The notes: a model not told the origin generated them from the sequence alone. A DNA stretch of 55,705 nt from Streptacidiphilus melanogenes (GCF_000787835.1 NZ_BBPP01000034.1:33848-89552), one strand, 5' to 3'. Positions 1 to 11,532 are shown, numbered from the stretch's first letter. Translations and numbers: made by a program.

Positions 1-864
1 GGCGGGGCGTCCCCCCCCCCGAGGCGGGCCGGGCGCGCCCTGCCGACGGGCTCGGCCGGCCCCGCCGCCAACGTGCCCGCCTCCCTCGCCGGGCCCAAGG
101 CCAGTCCCGACGGGCACAGCACCCCGTTCGAGGGGCTGCCGGCCGTGGGTGCGCTCTTCTACCCCGACGACAACGGGGCCGACCACCACTTCTGCACCGC
201 CAGCGTGGTGCACTCGCCGGGCGGCGACGTCGTCGCGACCGCCGCGCACTGCCTGAGCGATCCGGCCAACGGCTCCCCGAACCCGGCCTCGGTGGTCTTC
301 GCGCCCGGCTTCCACGACGGGCAGCGGCCGTACGGGGTGTGGCGTGCGACCTCGGTCCTGATCGACCCGCACTGGGCCGCGAACAGCGACCAGGACTCCG
401 ACGTGGCGTTCCTCGTCGTCCACAAGGACGGTGACCCGAAGGCACGGATCGAGGACGCGGTCGGCGCCGAGAGGATCGCCTTCGGGTCCGACCGGCCTGC
501 CACGGTCGGCGTGATCGGCTACCCGTCCAGCAGCGACCGGCCGATCTCCTGCCTCAACTCGCTGACCGCCTACAGTCCGACGCAGTCCCAGTTCGACTGC
601 ACCGGCTTCGCCGACGGCACCAGCGGCAGCCCGGTGCTCCAGGGCATCGACCCGAAGACCGGCCTCGGCACCCTGGTCGGCGTGATAGGCGGCTACCAGG
701 AGGGTGGCGACAGCGACGACGTGTCCTACGCCGTCTACTTCGGTGACCGGATCCAGGCGCTCTTCGTCCAGGCGGCCACGGCCGGAAGCCCGTCCCCCTC
801 CGCGTCCGCGTCCGCTTCGGCGTCCGCCGTCTCCCCCTCGGCCTCCTCCTCGACGAGTGGTTAG
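1..864 (+). CDS. Trypsin-like/V8-like serine protease, secreted, 5' end cut by the window
   Basis: The reading frame is open from base 1, so the start codon and presumably a signal peptide lie outside the window; the GTG at 73 is probably internal. The chymotrypsin-fold triad is visible: His in TAAHC (about base 240), Asp in DQDSDVAF (about base 400) and Ser in GTSGSPV (about base 630). Cysteines in FCTAS, AAHC, SCLNS and DCTGF could form disulfides, which fits an exported enzyme. The last 25 or so residues are a Ser/Ala/Pro low-complexity tail. The family hydrolyses peptide bonds outside the cell. The specificity pocket cannot be read with confidence, so the substrate is unknown. A small GC-rich hairpin follows the stop. 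Confidence 0.85.
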   Translation, partial: GGASPPPRRAGRALPTGSAGPAANVPASLAGPKASPDGHSTPFEGLPAVGALFYPDDNGADHHFCTASVVHSPGGDVVATAAHCLSDPANGSPNPASVVFAPGFHDGQRPYGVWRATSVLIDPHWAANSDQDSDVAFLVVHKDGDPKARIEDAVGAERIAFGSDRPATVGVIGYPSSSDRPISCLNSLTAYSPTQSQFDCTGFADGTSGSPVLQGIDPKTGLGTLVGVIGGYQEGGDSDDVSYAVYFGDRIQALFVQAATAGSPSPSASASASASAVSPSASSSTSG

Positions 865-929
865 AGACCGCCTCGCGGCGGCCCGTTGGGCGTTACGCTG
901 CCCCCGCGATCGTCGGAGGGGGAACCACG

Positions 930-1337
930 ATGGAGAAGCAGCCGGGATCGGGGAAGCAGCCGGGATCGGGGAAGCACGGCGAGCCCTGGTACGCCACCGC
1001 GCTGCGCGCCGGGCTCGAACTCGTCGGCTGGATCGGGCTGCCGATCGCGCTGTGGCACCACTCGATCCCCGCCGCCGTCGGCGTCGACGTCCTGCTGATC
1101 GGGGTTCCCGCCGTCCTCCAGACGCCCGGTGACAAGCCGGGGACGACCATCGCGGTGCCCGGATGGGCGACGGTCCTCATGGTGCTCGCCGAGCTGTCCG
1201 GCGCCGTCGCCGCGGCCTGGCTGCTGTTCCGGCCGTGGGCCGCCGTGCTCGTCACCGTCCTCGCCCTGCTGACCTGCGTCACCGAGCAGCCGCGCTGGAA
1301 GCGCCTGCTCCGCCCGAGCCGGCCCGTGCGAGCCTGA
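930..1337 (+). CDS. Small membrane protein, DUF2568/YrdB-like
   Basis: This 135-residue protein has a hydrophilic N-terminus and about four hydrophobic segments ([58 protein letters not shown]) before a basic tail. Organisation and wording resemble the YrdB/DUF2568 family of unknown function. A strong ribosome site (GGAGGGGG) precedes the ATG at 930. An 18-bp unit is duplicated in tandem at 936-953 and 954-971, giving the repeated QPGSGK near the N-terminus. The gene stands alone, 37 bp before dgt. Confidence 0.7.
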   Translation: MEKQPGSGKQPGSGKHGEPWYATALRAGLELVGWIGLPIALWHHSIPAAVGVDVLLIGVPAVLQTPGDKPGTTIAVPGWATVLMVLAELSGAVAAAWLLFRPWAAVLVTVLALLTCVTEQPRWKRLLRPSRPVRA

Positions 1338-1361
1338 CCCCGCGCTGTCCCTCCCAGGGGT

Positions 1362-1367
1362 TACTGT
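1362..1367 (+). promoter_or_regulatory. Putative -10 hexamer for leaderless dgt mRNA
   Basis: TACTGT fits TANNNT and ends 7 nt before ATG 1375, so transcription would start at the start codon. No convincing -35 is visible. The same layout recurs before several other genes in the window. Confidence 0.4.
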
Positions 1368-1374
1368 GCTGGGG

Positions 1375-2643
1375 ATGGACGAGATTGCGCAGGTCATCAG
1401 CTACAGCCCCGGCGCACAGGCGCGTTGGGTGGAGGAGCCGGACAAGCGCCCCGGGCGCACCGCGTTCCAGCGCGACCGTGCGCGGGTGCTGCACTCCGCC
1501 GCGCTGCGGCGGCTCGCGGGAACGACGCAGGTCGTCGCGCCCTTGGAGAGCGACTTCCCACGCACCCGGCTCACCCACTCGCTCGAGTGCGCGCAGGTCG
1601 GGCGTGAGCTCGGCGCCGCCTTCGGCTGCGACCCCGATCTCGTCGAGACCGCCTGCCTGGCCCACGACATCGGGCATCCGCCCTTCGGCCACAACGGCGA
1701 GGAGGCGCTCGACAAGGCCGCCGCGTCGTGCGGCGGCTTCGAGGGGAACGCCCAGTCGTTGCGGATCCTGACCCGCCTGGAGCCCAAGCGTTTCGTTCCG
1801 CACGCGGAGACCGACGGCCACCCGATCAGCGTCGGCCTGAACCTGACCCGGGCCGCCCTCGACGCGGCCACCAAGTACCCGTGGGCTCGCGGACAGCACC
1901 CGGAGCTGCCGCACAAGTTCGGCGTCTACGCCGACGACCTGCCGGTCTTCACCTGGATGCGGCAGGGCGCGCCCGGCCACAAGCGCTGCTTCGAGGCCCA
2001 GGTGATGGACTGGTCCGACGACGTCGCCTACTCCGTCCACGACGTCGAGGACGGCCTGCACGCCGGCCACATCCGCCCTGCCGCGCTGGGCGCGCCGAGC
2101 GAGCGTGCCGAGCTGTACCGGGTGGCCGCGCGTTACGCGCCCAACGCCGATCCCGAGGAGCTGGAGGAGGCCCTGGACCGGCTGCGCGCCCAGGAGTGGT
2201 GGCCGCACCACTACGACGGCTCCGCCCGGGACCGGGCCGGGCTCAAGGATGCCACCAGCCAGCTGATCGGCCGTTTCTGCACCTCCGCCGAGACGGCCAC
2301 CCGCGCCGCCTTCGGCGACGGCCCGCTCACCCGCTACCGCGCCGACCTGATCGTCCCGCGCGAGGTCCGGCTCGAGTGCGCGGTCCTCAAGGCGGTCGCC
2401 GACCGGTACGTGATGCAGCGTGAGGACCAGGAGCAGCTGCGCCGCCGCCAGCGCGTCGTCATCAGCGAGCTCGCCGAGGCGCTGGTGCGCAGCGCGCCCG
2501 ACGGCCTGGACCCGGTCTTCCGCACCCTGTACGAGGAGGCGTCCGACGACGCCGGGCGCCTGCGCGCGGTGATCGACCAGATCGCCACCCTGACCGACAC
2601 CAGCGCACTGGCCCGCCACCGGACGCTCACCAAGTCACCATGA
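1375..2643 (+). CDS. dgt: Deoxyguanosinetriphosphate triphosphohydrolase-like protein (HD domain)
   Basis: Cytosolic HD-superfamily dNTPase that releases tripolyphosphate from dGTP (dGTP to deoxyguanosine). The metal-binding HD signature is clear: TRLTHSLE followed by [14 protein letters not shown], plus a later [14 protein letters not shown] segment. The N-terminal [20 protein letters not shown] is typical of actinobacterial Dgt. I place the start at ATG 1375 rather than GTG 1366, because a -10-like TACTGT (1362-1367) lies 7 nt before it, which would give a leaderless mRNA. Protein length is about 422 residues, normal for the family. Proximity to dnaG fits a role in replication and nucleotide-pool control. 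Confidence 0.93.
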   Translation: MDEIAQVISYSPGAQARWVEEPDKRPGRTAFQRDRARVLHSAALRRLAGTTQVVAPLESDFPRTRLTHSLECAQVGRELGAAFGCDPDLVETACLAHDIGHPPFGHNGEEALDKAAASCGGFEGNAQSLRILTRLEPKRFVPHAETDGHPISVGLNLTRAALDAATKYPWARGQHPELPHKFGVYADDLPVFTWMRQGAPGHKRCFEAQVMDWSDDVAYSVHDVEDGLHAGHIRPAALGAPSERAELYRVAARYAPNADPEELEEALDRLRAQEWWPHHYDGSARDRAGLKDATSQLIGRFCTSAETATRAAFGDGPLTRYRADLIVPREVRLECAVLKAVADRYVMQREDQEQLRRRQRVVISELAEALVRSAPDGLDPVFRTLYEEASDDAGRLRAVIDQIATLTDTSALARHRTLTKSP

Positions 2644-2768
2644 GACCTTGACGAACGATCAGTGACGCCCTCTTCACCTCCGGGTGTGCATACGGGAGGC
2701 TCACTGGGAAATCCATGCTGAGACATCCATGAAGAATCCACCGAGGTAATCCACGGAGGCAGACGGAC

Positions 2769-4034
2769 ATGGTGGGCGCGCACGCGACGATGGCGATCGT
2801 CGGGGCGGGACTGGCCGGGGCCAAGGCGGCGGAGACGCTGCGCGCGGAGGGCTTCACCGGCCGCGTGATACTGCTCGGCGAGGAGCGTGAGAAGCCCTAC
2901 GAGCGCCCGCCGCTCTCCAAGGGCTACCTGACGGGCAGCAGTGAGCGCTCCGAGGTCTTCGTCCACGACTCCGCGTGGTACGCGGCGCACGACGTCGAGC
3001 TGCACCTGGGCCAGCCGGTCGTCTCGGTCGACCCCGCCACGCGCGAGCTGCGCCTGGGCGGGGACGGCGACGTCCTCGGCTACGACAAGCTGCTGCTGGC
3101 CACCGGCTCCGCGCCGCGCCCGCTGGACGTGCCCGGCGCGGACCTGGGCGGCGTGCACTACCTGCGCCGGCTCTCCGACTCCGAGCGGCTGCGCGCGACA
3201 CTGCAGACGCTCGGCCGCGAGAACGGCACCCTGGTGATCGTCGGTGCGGGCTGGATCGGTCTGGAGGTCGCCTCCGCCGCCCGCGGCTACGGCGCGGAGG
3301 TGACCATCGTCGAGCCGCTGAGCACGCCGCTGCAGACGGCGCTCGGACCGGAGCTCGGCGAGTTCTTCGCCCGCCTGCACCAGGACCACGGCGTGAAGTT
3401 CCACTTCGGCGCGTCGGTCACGGAGATCGAGGGCCGCGACGGCATGGTCCTCGCCGTCCACACCAGCGACGGCCAGGAGCACCCCGCCCACGCGGTCCTG
3501 GTCGGCATCGGCGCGATCCCGCAGACGGCGCTCGCCGAGCAGGCGGGCCTGGAGCTCGCCCCCCGCGAGGAGGGCGGCGGCATCGCCGTGGACGCCGCGC
3601 TGCGGACGTCCGACGCGGACGTCTTCGCGGCGGGCGACGTCGCCGGCGCGTTCAACCCGCTGTTCGGCCGCCGCCTGCGGGTCGAGCACTGGGCCAACGC
3701 GCTGAACAGCGGCCCGGCGGCGGCGAAGTCGATGCTCGGGCAGGAGGTCGTCTACGACCGCGTCCCCTACTTCTTCTCCGACCAGTACGACCTCGGCATG
3801 GAGTACTCGGGCTTCGCCGCGCCCGGCGGCTACGAGCGCGTGGTCATCCGCGGCGACGCGGGCAAACGCGAGTTCATCGCTTTCTGGCAGAGCAGCGACG
3901 GCCGGGTCGTCGCGGGGATGAACGTGAACGTGTGGGACGTCACAGACCCGATCCAGGCCCTGGTCCGCTCCCGCACCCCGATCGACCCGGACCGCCTGGC
4001 GGACCCGAGCGTGCCGCTGGACTCCCTGCTCTAG
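2769..4034 (+). CDS. FAD-dependent NAD(P)H:ferredoxin/rubredoxin reductase-type oxidoreductase
   Basis: A 421-residue soluble flavoprotein of the pyridine nucleotide-disulfide superfamily, closest in layout to the ferredoxin reductases of P450 or dioxygenase systems. The N-terminal FAD Rossmann motif is AIVGAGLAGAKAAETL, the NAD(P) motif is VIVGAGWIGLEVASAARGYG, and the second FAD motif is DVFAAGDVAG near residue 280. A reductase C-terminal domain follows (from about residue 320). It probably passes electrons from NAD(P)H to a ferredoxin, but no ferredoxin, P450 or oxygenase gene is adjacent, so the partner is unknown. GGAGG about 10 nt upstream supports ATG 2769. A strong hairpin follows the stop. 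Confidence 0.88.
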   Translation: MVGAHATMAIVGAGLAGAKAAETLRAEGFTGRVILLGEEREKPYERPPLSKGYLTGSSERSEVFVHDSAWYAAHDVELHLGQPVVSVDPATRELRLGGDGDVLGYDKLLLATGSAPRPLDVPGADLGGVHYLRRLSDSERLRATLQTLGRENGTLVIVGAGWIGLEVASAARGYGAEVTIVEPLSTPLQTALGPELGEFFARLHQDHGVKFHFGASVTEIEGRDGMVLAVHTSDGQEHPAHAVLVGIGAIPQTALAEQAGLELAPREEGGGIAVDAALRTSDADVFAAGDVAGAFNPLFGRRLRVEHWANALNSGPAAAKSMLGQEVVYDRVPYFFSDQYDLGMEYSGFAAPGGYERVVIRGDAGKREFIAFWQSSDGRVVAGMNVNVWDVTDPIQALVRSRTPIDPDRLADPSVPLDSLL

Positions 4035-4039
4035 TTGCA

Positions 4040-4080
4040 GCCACCTCGGGGGCGCGGGGAACCCGCGCCCCCGAGGTGGC
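4040..4080 (+). terminator. Perfect 19-bp stem-loop between the reductase gene and dnaG
   Basis: Arms 4040-4058 and 4062-4080 are perfectly complementary with a 3-nt loop. There is no U tract, as is common for high-GC terminators. The arms share the GCGCGGGGAAC wording of the dispersed repeats at 10825, 30754 and 37957, so this may be a short relative of that family. Confidence 0.75.
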
Positions 4081-4084
4081 CCCG

Positions 4085-4090
4085 TAGACT
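4085..4090 (+). promoter_or_regulatory. Putative -10 hexamer for leaderless dnaG mRNA
   Basis: TAGACT ends 6 nt before the GTG of dnaG at 4097. No ribosome-binding site is visible in between, so initiation on a leaderless transcript is likely. The hairpin at 4040-4080 would separate this transcript from the upstream gene. Confidence 0.5.
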
Positions 4091-4096
4091 TCCTCT

Positions 4097-6016
4097 GTGG
4101 CGGGACGGATCAGGGATGAAGACGTGCAGGCGGTGAAAGCCGCCCTGCGGATCGACGCCGTCGTCGGGGACTACGTCCAGCTCGCCAACGGCGGCGGCGG
4201 GCAGCTCAAGGGGCTGTGCCCGTTCCACGACGAGAAGTCCGCCTCGTTCTACGTGAACCCCTCCAAGGGCGTCTACAACTGCTTCGGCTGCCAGGAGAGC
4301 GGCGACACCATCGGCTTCGTGATGAAGGTCGAGCACCTGTCCTTCGTCGAGGCGGTGGAGCGGCTCGCGCCGCAGGTCGGCATCACGCTGCGCTACGAGG
4401 GCGGCTCCTACGTGCCCGGCCGCCAGCAGGGCGAGCGGACGCGACTGCTGGAGATCAACCGGCTCGCCGCGGCGTGGTTCCAGGAGCAGCTCAACGGGCC
4501 GGAGGCCGAGATCGGGCGGCGGTTCCTGAAGGAGCGCGGGTTCGAGCGGGACGCCGCCGCGCACTTCGCCGTCGGCTACGCGCCGGCCGGGTTCGAGAAC
4601 CTGACCCGGCTGCTGCGCGGCAAGGGCTACACGGACAAGGAACTGCTCACCTCCGGGATCTGCTCCGAGGGCCGCCGCGGTCCGATGGACCGGTTCCGGG
4701 CGCGGCTGATCTGGCCGATCCGGGACCTGACCGGCGAGGTCGTCGGCTTCGGCGCACGGCGTCTGCGCGAGGACGACAACGGGCCGAAGTACCTGAACAC
4801 CCCCGAGACGCCGCTCTACAAGAAGTCGCACGTGCTCTACGGCGTGGAGCTGGCCAAGAAGGAGATCGCCCGCTCGGGGCGGGCGGTCGTCGTCGAGGGC
4901 TACACCGACGTGATGGCCTGTCACCTCGCGGGCATCAGCTCCGCCGTGGCGACCTGCGGCACCGCCTTCGGCGAGGACCACATCAAGATCTTGCGCCGCC
5001 TGCTGCTGGACACCGCAGGCAGCGAGGCCAAGGTCGTCTTCACCTTCGACGGTGACGCCGCCGGGCAGAAGGCCGCGCTGCGGGCCTTCGAGGACGACCA
5101 GAAGTTCGCCGCGCAGACGCTCATCGCGATCAGCCCCGGCGGCATGGACCCGTGCGAACTGCGGATCGCCGAGGGCGACGACTCCGTGCGCAACCTGATC
5201 GACCGCGCCTCGCCGCTGTTCGAGTTCGCGATCCGCTCCACCGTCGCCCGGCACAACCTCGACGCCGCCGAGGGCCGGGCCGCCGCCCTGGACGCGTGCG
5301 CGCCGATCGTCGCGCAGATCAAGGACGGCTCGATCCGGCACGAGTACGCCGTGCAGCTGGCCGGCATGCTCGGCATCCTCGACGAGCGCTTCGTCGTCCG
5401 CCGGGTGCAGCAGGTCGCGCAGTGGGCCGCGGAACGCCGCGGGAACGTGCGCGGGCAGCAGCGCCCGGGGCAGCAGCGCCCCGGGCAGGCCTCGCCGGAG
5501 CCCGCCGCGCCGGCCCGGCCGGCGTTCCGGCTGGACGCGCGCAACCCGCAGCAGTTCGTGGAGCGCGAGCTGCTGAAGCTGGCCGTGCAGTTCCCGGCCC
5601 TGGTCGCCCCGGTGCTGGACGCCTTCAGCCCGGAGGAGTTCGTGACGCCGCCCTACGCGGCCGTGCGCGAGGCCGTCGCCTCGGGCGGCGGCGTCACCGC
5701 GGGCGCGGAGGCGGCCGACATCTGGGTGGACGTGCTGCGCGAGGTCGCACCGGACGACGCCGTGCGCGGCCTGATCACCGAGCTGGCCGTCGAGCCGATC
5801 CGCACCCGCCGTGCGCCGGACGCCGTCTACGCGGGGGAGTTCCTGGTCAAGCTGCGGCTGCAGGCCGTGGCCCGCCGGGTGGCGGCCTGCCGCGTCCAGC
5901 TCCAGCGGCTGGGCCCCAAGGTGCCCGCCGAGCAGACGGAGGCGGTCCAGCGGGAGCTTTGGGGTCTTCAGCAGTACGAGGGGGAGCTGCGCTCCCGTGG
6001 GGCTGCGGCACTCTGA
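4097..6016 (+). CDS. dnaG: DNA primase
   Basis: Synthesises RNA primers at the replication fork with DnaB. The 639-residue protein shows the CHC2 zinc-binding domain (C41, H44, C62, C65), the RNAP-basic/catalytic domain with YLNTPETPLYKKSHVLYG, and the Toprim motifs VVVEGYTDVMA (conserved Glu) and FTFDGDAAGQKA (DxD). The C-terminal helicase-binding domain starts near residue 480. The linker before it holds a short repeat (GQQRPGQQRPGQ) encoded by about 15-bp units near 5453-5490. The GTG start has no Shine-Dalgarno sequence but has a well-placed -10 box. The sigma gene follows after 96 bp; dnaG with a sigma-70 gene echoes the macromolecular synthesis operon. Confidence 0.97.
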   Translation: MAGRIRDEDVQAVKAALRIDAVVGDYVQLANGGGGQLKGLCPFHDEKSASFYVNPSKGVYNCFGCQESGDTIGFVMKVEHLSFVEAVERLAPQVGITLRYEGGSYVPGRQQGERTRLLEINRLAAAWFQEQLNGPEAEIGRRFLKERGFERDAAAHFAVGYAPAGFENLTRLLRGKGYTDKELLTSGICSEGRRGPMDRFRARLIWPIRDLTGEVVGFGARRLREDDNGPKYLNTPETPLYKKSHVLYGVELAKKEIARSGRAVVVEGYTDVMACHLAGISSAVATCGTAFGEDHIKILRRLLLDTAGSEAKVVFTFDGDAAGQKAALRAFEDDQKFAAQTLIAISPGGMDPCELRIAEGDDSVRNLIDRASPLFEFAIRSTVARHNLDAAEGRAAALDACAPIVAQIKDGSIRHEYAVQLAGMLGILDERFVVRRVQQVAQWAAERRGNVRGQQRPGQQRPGQASPEPAAPARPAFRLDARNPQQFVERELLKLAVQFPALVAPVLDAFSPEEFVTPPYAAVREAVASGGGVTAGAEAADIWVDVLREVAPDDAVRGLITELAVEPIRTRRAPDAVYAGEFLVKLRLQAVARRVAACRVQLQRLGPKVPAEQTEAVQRELWGLQQYEGELRSRGAAAL

Positions 6017-6112
6017 CGGTGCGTCGAGCTCACCCTCGGTGACCGCTCCTGCACAGAAACTCCCCGCACGGGTCTCTGCCCGCACCCCCCGACTGCTCCA
6101 CACTGGGAGTCG

Positions 6113-7450
6113 GTGCCTCAATCCTCTCAGTCGCGGCCTGCCGATCCCGGCGACGCCGCGCCCCAGGCTTCCCGGACGCGGGGCGACGAGAACCCTCCCC
6201 ACGTTCCGATGCCGCGTGCCCCCGATTCCGCTCCCGAGCAGGCGTCGGCCCCGCCACCGGGGCGTCCTCCGGCGCCGGAAGGGATGGACGTGGAACTTGC
6301 CGCCACGGCCCTCCACCCGACCAACCTCGACGAACCCGCGCCTCTCTCGCTCGCCCCGGCTGCTGTGCCCGTGCCGCGCGCCGCCGCCGAGGACGACCCG
6401 GCGGCCGAACCGACAGCCGAACCGACGGCGGAGTCCCCGGCCACGGAACCCACCGCCCCGACGTCCGCCGAACCCACCCCCGACCAGCTCCGTTCCGTGC
6501 AGGAGGAGCCGCTCCCGTCGCTGGACGACAGCGGTGGCCCGGCCGCGGACCTCTTCCGTCAGTACCTGCGCGAGATCGGCCGCATCCCGCTGCTCACCGC
6601 CGCCGACGAGGTCGAGCTGGCCCGCAGCGTCGAGGCGGGGCTCTTCGCCGAGGAGTACCTGGCGCTGCATCACGAGACCGTCGCCGAAGGGCTCGCCGAC
6701 GACCTGGACCAACTGATCGTGCACGGCCGTATCGCCAAGCGCCGCCTGGTCGAGGCCAACCTGCGCCTGGTCGTCTCGGTCGCCAAGCGCTATGTCGGCC
6801 GCGGGCTGACCATGCTCGACCTGGTGCAGGAGGGCAACCTCGGGCTGATCCGGGCCGTCGAGAAGTTCGACTACACCCGCGGCTACAAGTTCTCCACCTA
6901 CGCCACCTGGTGGATCCGCCAGGCGATGAGCCGCGCGCTGGCCGACCAGGCCCGCACCATCCGGGTGCCGGTGCACGTCGTGGAGCTGATCAACCGCGTG
7001 GTCCGGGTCCAGCGCCAACTGCTCCAGGAGCGCGGCATGGAGCCGACGACGGCCGAGGTCGCCGCCGTGCTGGAGCTGCCCGAGGAACGCATCGGCGAGG
7101 TGCTGCGGCTGGCCCAGGAGCCCGTCTCGCTGCACGCCCCCGTCGGCGAGGAGGACGACGTGGCCCTCGGCGACCTGATCGAGGACGGCGACGCGGCCTC
7201 CCCGGTCGAGTCCGCCGCGTTCCTGCTGCTGCGCGAGCACCTGGAGGCGGTGCTCAGCACCCTGGGGGAGCGGGAACGCAAGGTCGTGCAGCTGCGCTAC
7301 GGCCTGATCGACGGGCGCCCGCGCACGCTGGAGGAGATCGGCCGCCTCTTCGGGGTGACCCGCGAGCGCATACGGCAGATCGAGTCGAAGACGCTCAACA
7401 AGCTGCGCGATCACGCCTTCGCCGACCAACTGCGGGGTTATCTCGACTAG
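6113..7450 (+). CDS. RNA polymerase sigma factor, sigma-70 group 2 (HrdA-like)
   Basis: A 445-residue primary-like sigma factor. The first ~140 residues are Pro/Ala/Glu-rich and poorly ordered. Region 1.2 ([17 protein letters not shown]) follows, then regions 2.1-2.4 ([24 protein letters not shown] and [17 protein letters not shown]), region 3 ([22 protein letters not shown]), and region 4 with the -35-binding helix-turn-helix ([20 protein letters not shown]). It lacks the long acidic N-terminal region of the main HrdB factor, so group 2 is likely. The HrdA assignment rests on the dnaG/dgt neighbourhood as I recall it from Streptomyces. GTG 6113 is preceded by GGGAG. It would reprogramme transcription in stationary phase or under stress. 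Confidence 0.88.
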   Translation: MPQSSQSRPADPGDAAPQASRTRGDENPPHVPMPRAPDSAPEQASAPPPGRPPAPEGMDVELAATALHPTNLDEPAPLSLAPAAVPVPRAAAEDDPAAEPTAEPTAESPATEPTAPTSAEPTPDQLRSVQEEPLPSLDDSGGPAADLFRQYLREIGRIPLLTAADEVELARSVEAGLFAEEYLALHHETVAEGLADDLDQLIVHGRIAKRRLVEANLRLVVSVAKRYVGRGLTMLDLVQEGNLGLIRAVEKFDYTRGYKFSTYATWWIRQAMSRALADQARTIRVPVHVVELINRVVRVQRQLLQERGMEPTTAEVAAVLELPEERIGEVLRLAQEPVSLHAPVGEEDDVALGDLIEDGDAASPVESAAFLLLREHLEAVLSTLGERERKVVQLRYGLIDGRPRTLEEIGRLFGVTRERIRQIESKTLNKLRDHAFADQLRGYLD

Positions 7451-7474
7451 TTGCGACGAGCCGCAGCTCATGAC

Positions 7475-9217
<1,743 letters not shown>

Positions 9218-9259
9218 GCCGCCCGCGGTCCGAGCCCGCGTAGTCCGAGCCCCGGCCGT

Positions 9260-10702
9260 CTACCGACCGAGCTCCGGGTGCGCGCGCTTCAGCACCGCAG
9301 CGAACTGCGCGCGCACGGCTCCGCCCACCGCGGCCTCCTCGCCCGGCTCCAGCACCGTGTGCGGGGCCGGCGGCTCCCACACCGGCGGCTCCGGGGTGCC
9401 CGCCAGCGCCCACGCCGCCTGGCGCGCGGAGCCGATCGCGGCGTACTCCGCCTGCGCCGGCACCACGACCGGGACGCCGAAGATGGCCGGTGCGGACGCC
9501 TGCACGGCCGGGAGGCGTCCGGCGAGGCCGGTCAGGAAGACCCGCTCCACCGCCACGCCGTTCGCGCGCAGCACGTCCAGCGCCTCGGCGAGCCCGCACA
9601 GCATGCCCTCGACCGCCGCGCGCGCCAGGTGCTCGGGCTTCATCGACTCGACCCGCAGCCCTGCCAGCGTCCCCGCCGCGTGCGGCAGCGGCGGCGTGCG
9701 CTCGCCCTCCAGGAACGGCAGCAGCACCAGTCCGTACGCGCCCGGCGTCGACCGCAGCGCCAGCTCGCTCAGCCCCTGCAGGTCCGTGCCCAGCATCGCC
9801 GCCGTCGCGCGCAGCACGCGTGCCGCGTTGAGGGTGACGACCTGCGCCAGGTAGCGACCCGTCCCGTCCGCGTACGTCGAGATCGCAGGCTCGCTGAGCG
9901 CCTGGTCGTGCACGGCGTGGACGGTGCCCGAGCTGCCGACCGAGACCATCACGTCGCCGAGGCCGAGCCCGAGCCCGAGCGCGGTGGCCATCGTCGTGCC
10001 GGTCCCCGCCGCGATCAGCAGCCCCTCCGGGCTCTGTCCGGCGGCCTCGGACGGACCGAGGACGGTCGGCAGCTGCTGCAGCTCGTGCCCGAGGGCGAGC
10101 GCGGCCAGGTCCGGACGCCAGCGCTCCTCGACGGCGGACCAGTACCCCGTACCGGAGGCGTCACCGCGGTCGGTCGTCTTGCGGGCGGACTGTCCGAGCA
10201 GCTGCCACACCAGCCAGTCGTGCGGCAGCAGCACCTCCGCCACGCGCTTGGCGGACTGCGGCTCGCGGTCGGCCAGCCAGCGCAGCTTCGCGATCGTGGC
10301 GGAGGCGAGCGGCACCGCGCCGATCGCATGCGCCCAGGCGGCGGGCCCGCCGAGCTCCTCCACCAGCGCGACGGCGGCTGAGGCCGCCCGCGGATCGTTG
10401 CGCAGCATCGCCGGCCGGACCAGCACGCCTCCGGCGTCCAACGCGATCAGCCCCTGCTGCTGTGCGGACACCCCGATGGCGGCGATCCCCTCCAACAGCC
10501 CGCCCTCGGCGGCTGCGCCGAGCGAGTGCAGCCACGCCTGCGGATCGATCTCCGCCGGGGCGGTCCCGGCCGGGACACCGGGGTGCGGGGCACGGTTCTC
10601 CCGCAGCACGGCACCCGTTTCGGTGTCGCAGACGGCGATCTTCGTGAACTGTGCTGAGCAGTCGATGCCCGCGGCGATGGCCATGCCGAGATCATGCCTC
10701 AT
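9260..10702 (-). CDS. xylB: FGGY-family carbohydrate kinase, probable xylulokinase
   Basis: A cytosolic ATP-dependent sugar kinase, most likely D-xylulose to xylulose 5-phosphate. The 480-residue sequence opens with AAGIDCSAQFTKIAVCD (phosphate-binding), then IGVSAQQQGLIALD, and DRGDASGTGYWSA holding the likely catalytic Asp. The second half has the FGGY ATPase fold with GSSGTVHA and RVFLTGLAGRLPAVQ. The ATG at 10702 is preceded by GAGGTGG; a second in-frame ATG at 10684 is a possible start. No xylose isomerase or transporter is adjacent. The transaldolase far downstream is in the connected pathway but is not linked. Confidence 0.85.
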   Translation of the reverse strand: MRHDLGMAIAAGIDCSAQFTKIAVCDTETGAVLRENRAPHPGVPAGTAPAEIDPQAWLHSLGAAAEGGLLEGIAAIGVSAQQQGLIALDAGGVLVRPAMLRNDPRAASAAVALVEELGGPAAWAHAIGAVPLASATIAKLRWLADREPQSAKRVAEVLLPHDWLVWQLLGQSARKTTDRGDASGTGYWSAVEERWRPDLAALALGHELQQLPTVLGPSEAAGQSPEGLLIAAGTGTTMATALGLGLGLGDVMVSVGSSGTVHAVHDQALSEPAISTYADGTGRYLAQVVTLNAARVLRATAAMLGTDLQGLSELALRSTPGAYGLVLLPFLEGERTPPLPHAAGTLAGLRVESMKPEHLARAAVEGMLCGLAEALDVLRANGVAVERVFLTGLAGRLPAVQASAPAIFGVPVVVPAQAEYAAIGSARQAAWALAGTPEPPVWEPPAPHTVLEPGEEAAVGGAVRAQFAAVLKRAHPELGR

Positions 10703-10824
10703 CCCGCCACCTCACCGCGGAGGATCGGCACCAACCCCCCTTCCCGGCGGGGCTGGTTCTGCCCTGCGGCCTCGCCGCTCGGACGCGACGGGTCGGCGAG
10801 GCCGCGGGGCAGGCGCAGACGTCA

Positions 10825-10964
10825 CGGGCGCGGGGCTGTGCGCGATCTGCGGCTCCGCCGCTCGGGCGCGACAGGCCACCCACGCGGGTAGAGCCCCGAT
10901 CGCGCAGGGCCATCCGCATGGCGGTGGTTGCTCGCGCGGTTCCCCGCGCCCCGGGGTGGCTGCA
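10825..10964 (+). repeat. Copy of a dispersed intergenic inverted-repeat family
   Basis: Imperfect arms lie around 10825-10845 (GGGCGCGGGG...GTGCGCGA) and 10930-10953 (CTCGCGCGGTTCCCCGCG). The inner stretch GCCATCCGCATGGCGGTGG from 10909 closely matches the copy at 30811. It fills most of the 283-bp gap between the xylulokinase start and the YtxH-like gene. It could act as a stem-loop or simply be a mobile relic. Confidence 0.6.
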
Positions 10965-10985
10965 ACTCGAGACGCGTCGAGTGGT

Positions 10986-11279
10986 TCAGCTGCGGGCGCT
11001 GTCCCAGTCGTCCAGAGTGGAGCCCTTGCCGTTGAGGTACGGGATGCGGGTGGCGACCGAGTTCGGGAGGCGGTCGCCGACCTTGCCCGCGACGGCCTGG
11101 CCGGCCTTGCTCGCCGCCGTGCCGGCCGCGGCCTTGGCGTTGCGGGTCGCCGACTGGACGGCCTGCGTCTGCGAGAGGTCCCGCGCCGTGCGGCGCAGCT
11201 GCTCGTAGCGCTCCCGCCCGGCTCGCGTGCCCAGCACGTAGCCGATGGCCAGGCCCGCCAGGAAAGTGAGCTTGCGCAT
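10986..11279 (-). CDS. YtxH domain-containing small membrane protein
   Basis: A 97-residue protein with one N-terminal transmembrane helix (KLTFLAGLAIGYVLGTRAG), followed by the RERYEQLRRTARD segment typical of YtxH-like proteins and an Ala/Lys-rich amphipathic region (residues 40-75). The family is small, general-stress associated and of unknown biochemical role. It probably sits in the cytoplasmic membrane with its tail inside. A GC-poor start region and the two tRNA genes lie upstream on the other strand. Confidence 0.8.
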   Translation of the reverse strand: MRKLTFLAGLAIGYVLGTRAGRERYEQLRRTARDLSQTQAVQSATRNAKAAAGTAASKAGQAVAGKVGDRLPNSVATRIPYLNGKGSTLDDWDSARS

Positions 11280-11469
11280 ACCCCTCCGCCCTTCTGCTTG
11301 CTGCTCTGCGGCCGCTTGCCGCTGTGCCGGGATGGAGCCTAGGCGCGGCGGCGCGGACCTGCCCGTTCGGCACGCCGCCGGGTGACGGCGAGAGCCCCGT
11401 CACAAGCGACTACCCCCCGCTCCGGTCCCCGAACCGCAACGGATTGGCGGAGCACCCCCCCACGTGCGC

Positions 11470-11475
11470 TAATGT
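11470..11475 (+). promoter_or_regulatory. Possible -10 box of the tRNA-Asn transcript
   Basis: TAATGT lies about 58 nt before the first tRNA-Asn, in the 253-bp gap between the divergent YtxH-like gene and the tRNA genes. The only -35 candidate, TTGGCG, is 20 bp upstream, which is wide. Nothing else was recognised in this gap. Confidence 0.3.
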
Positions 11476-11532
11476 ATGACCCGCAGCAAGCGCCGCGCCG
11501 GTCTCCCGGAGCGACGCGGCCGCGACAAACGA

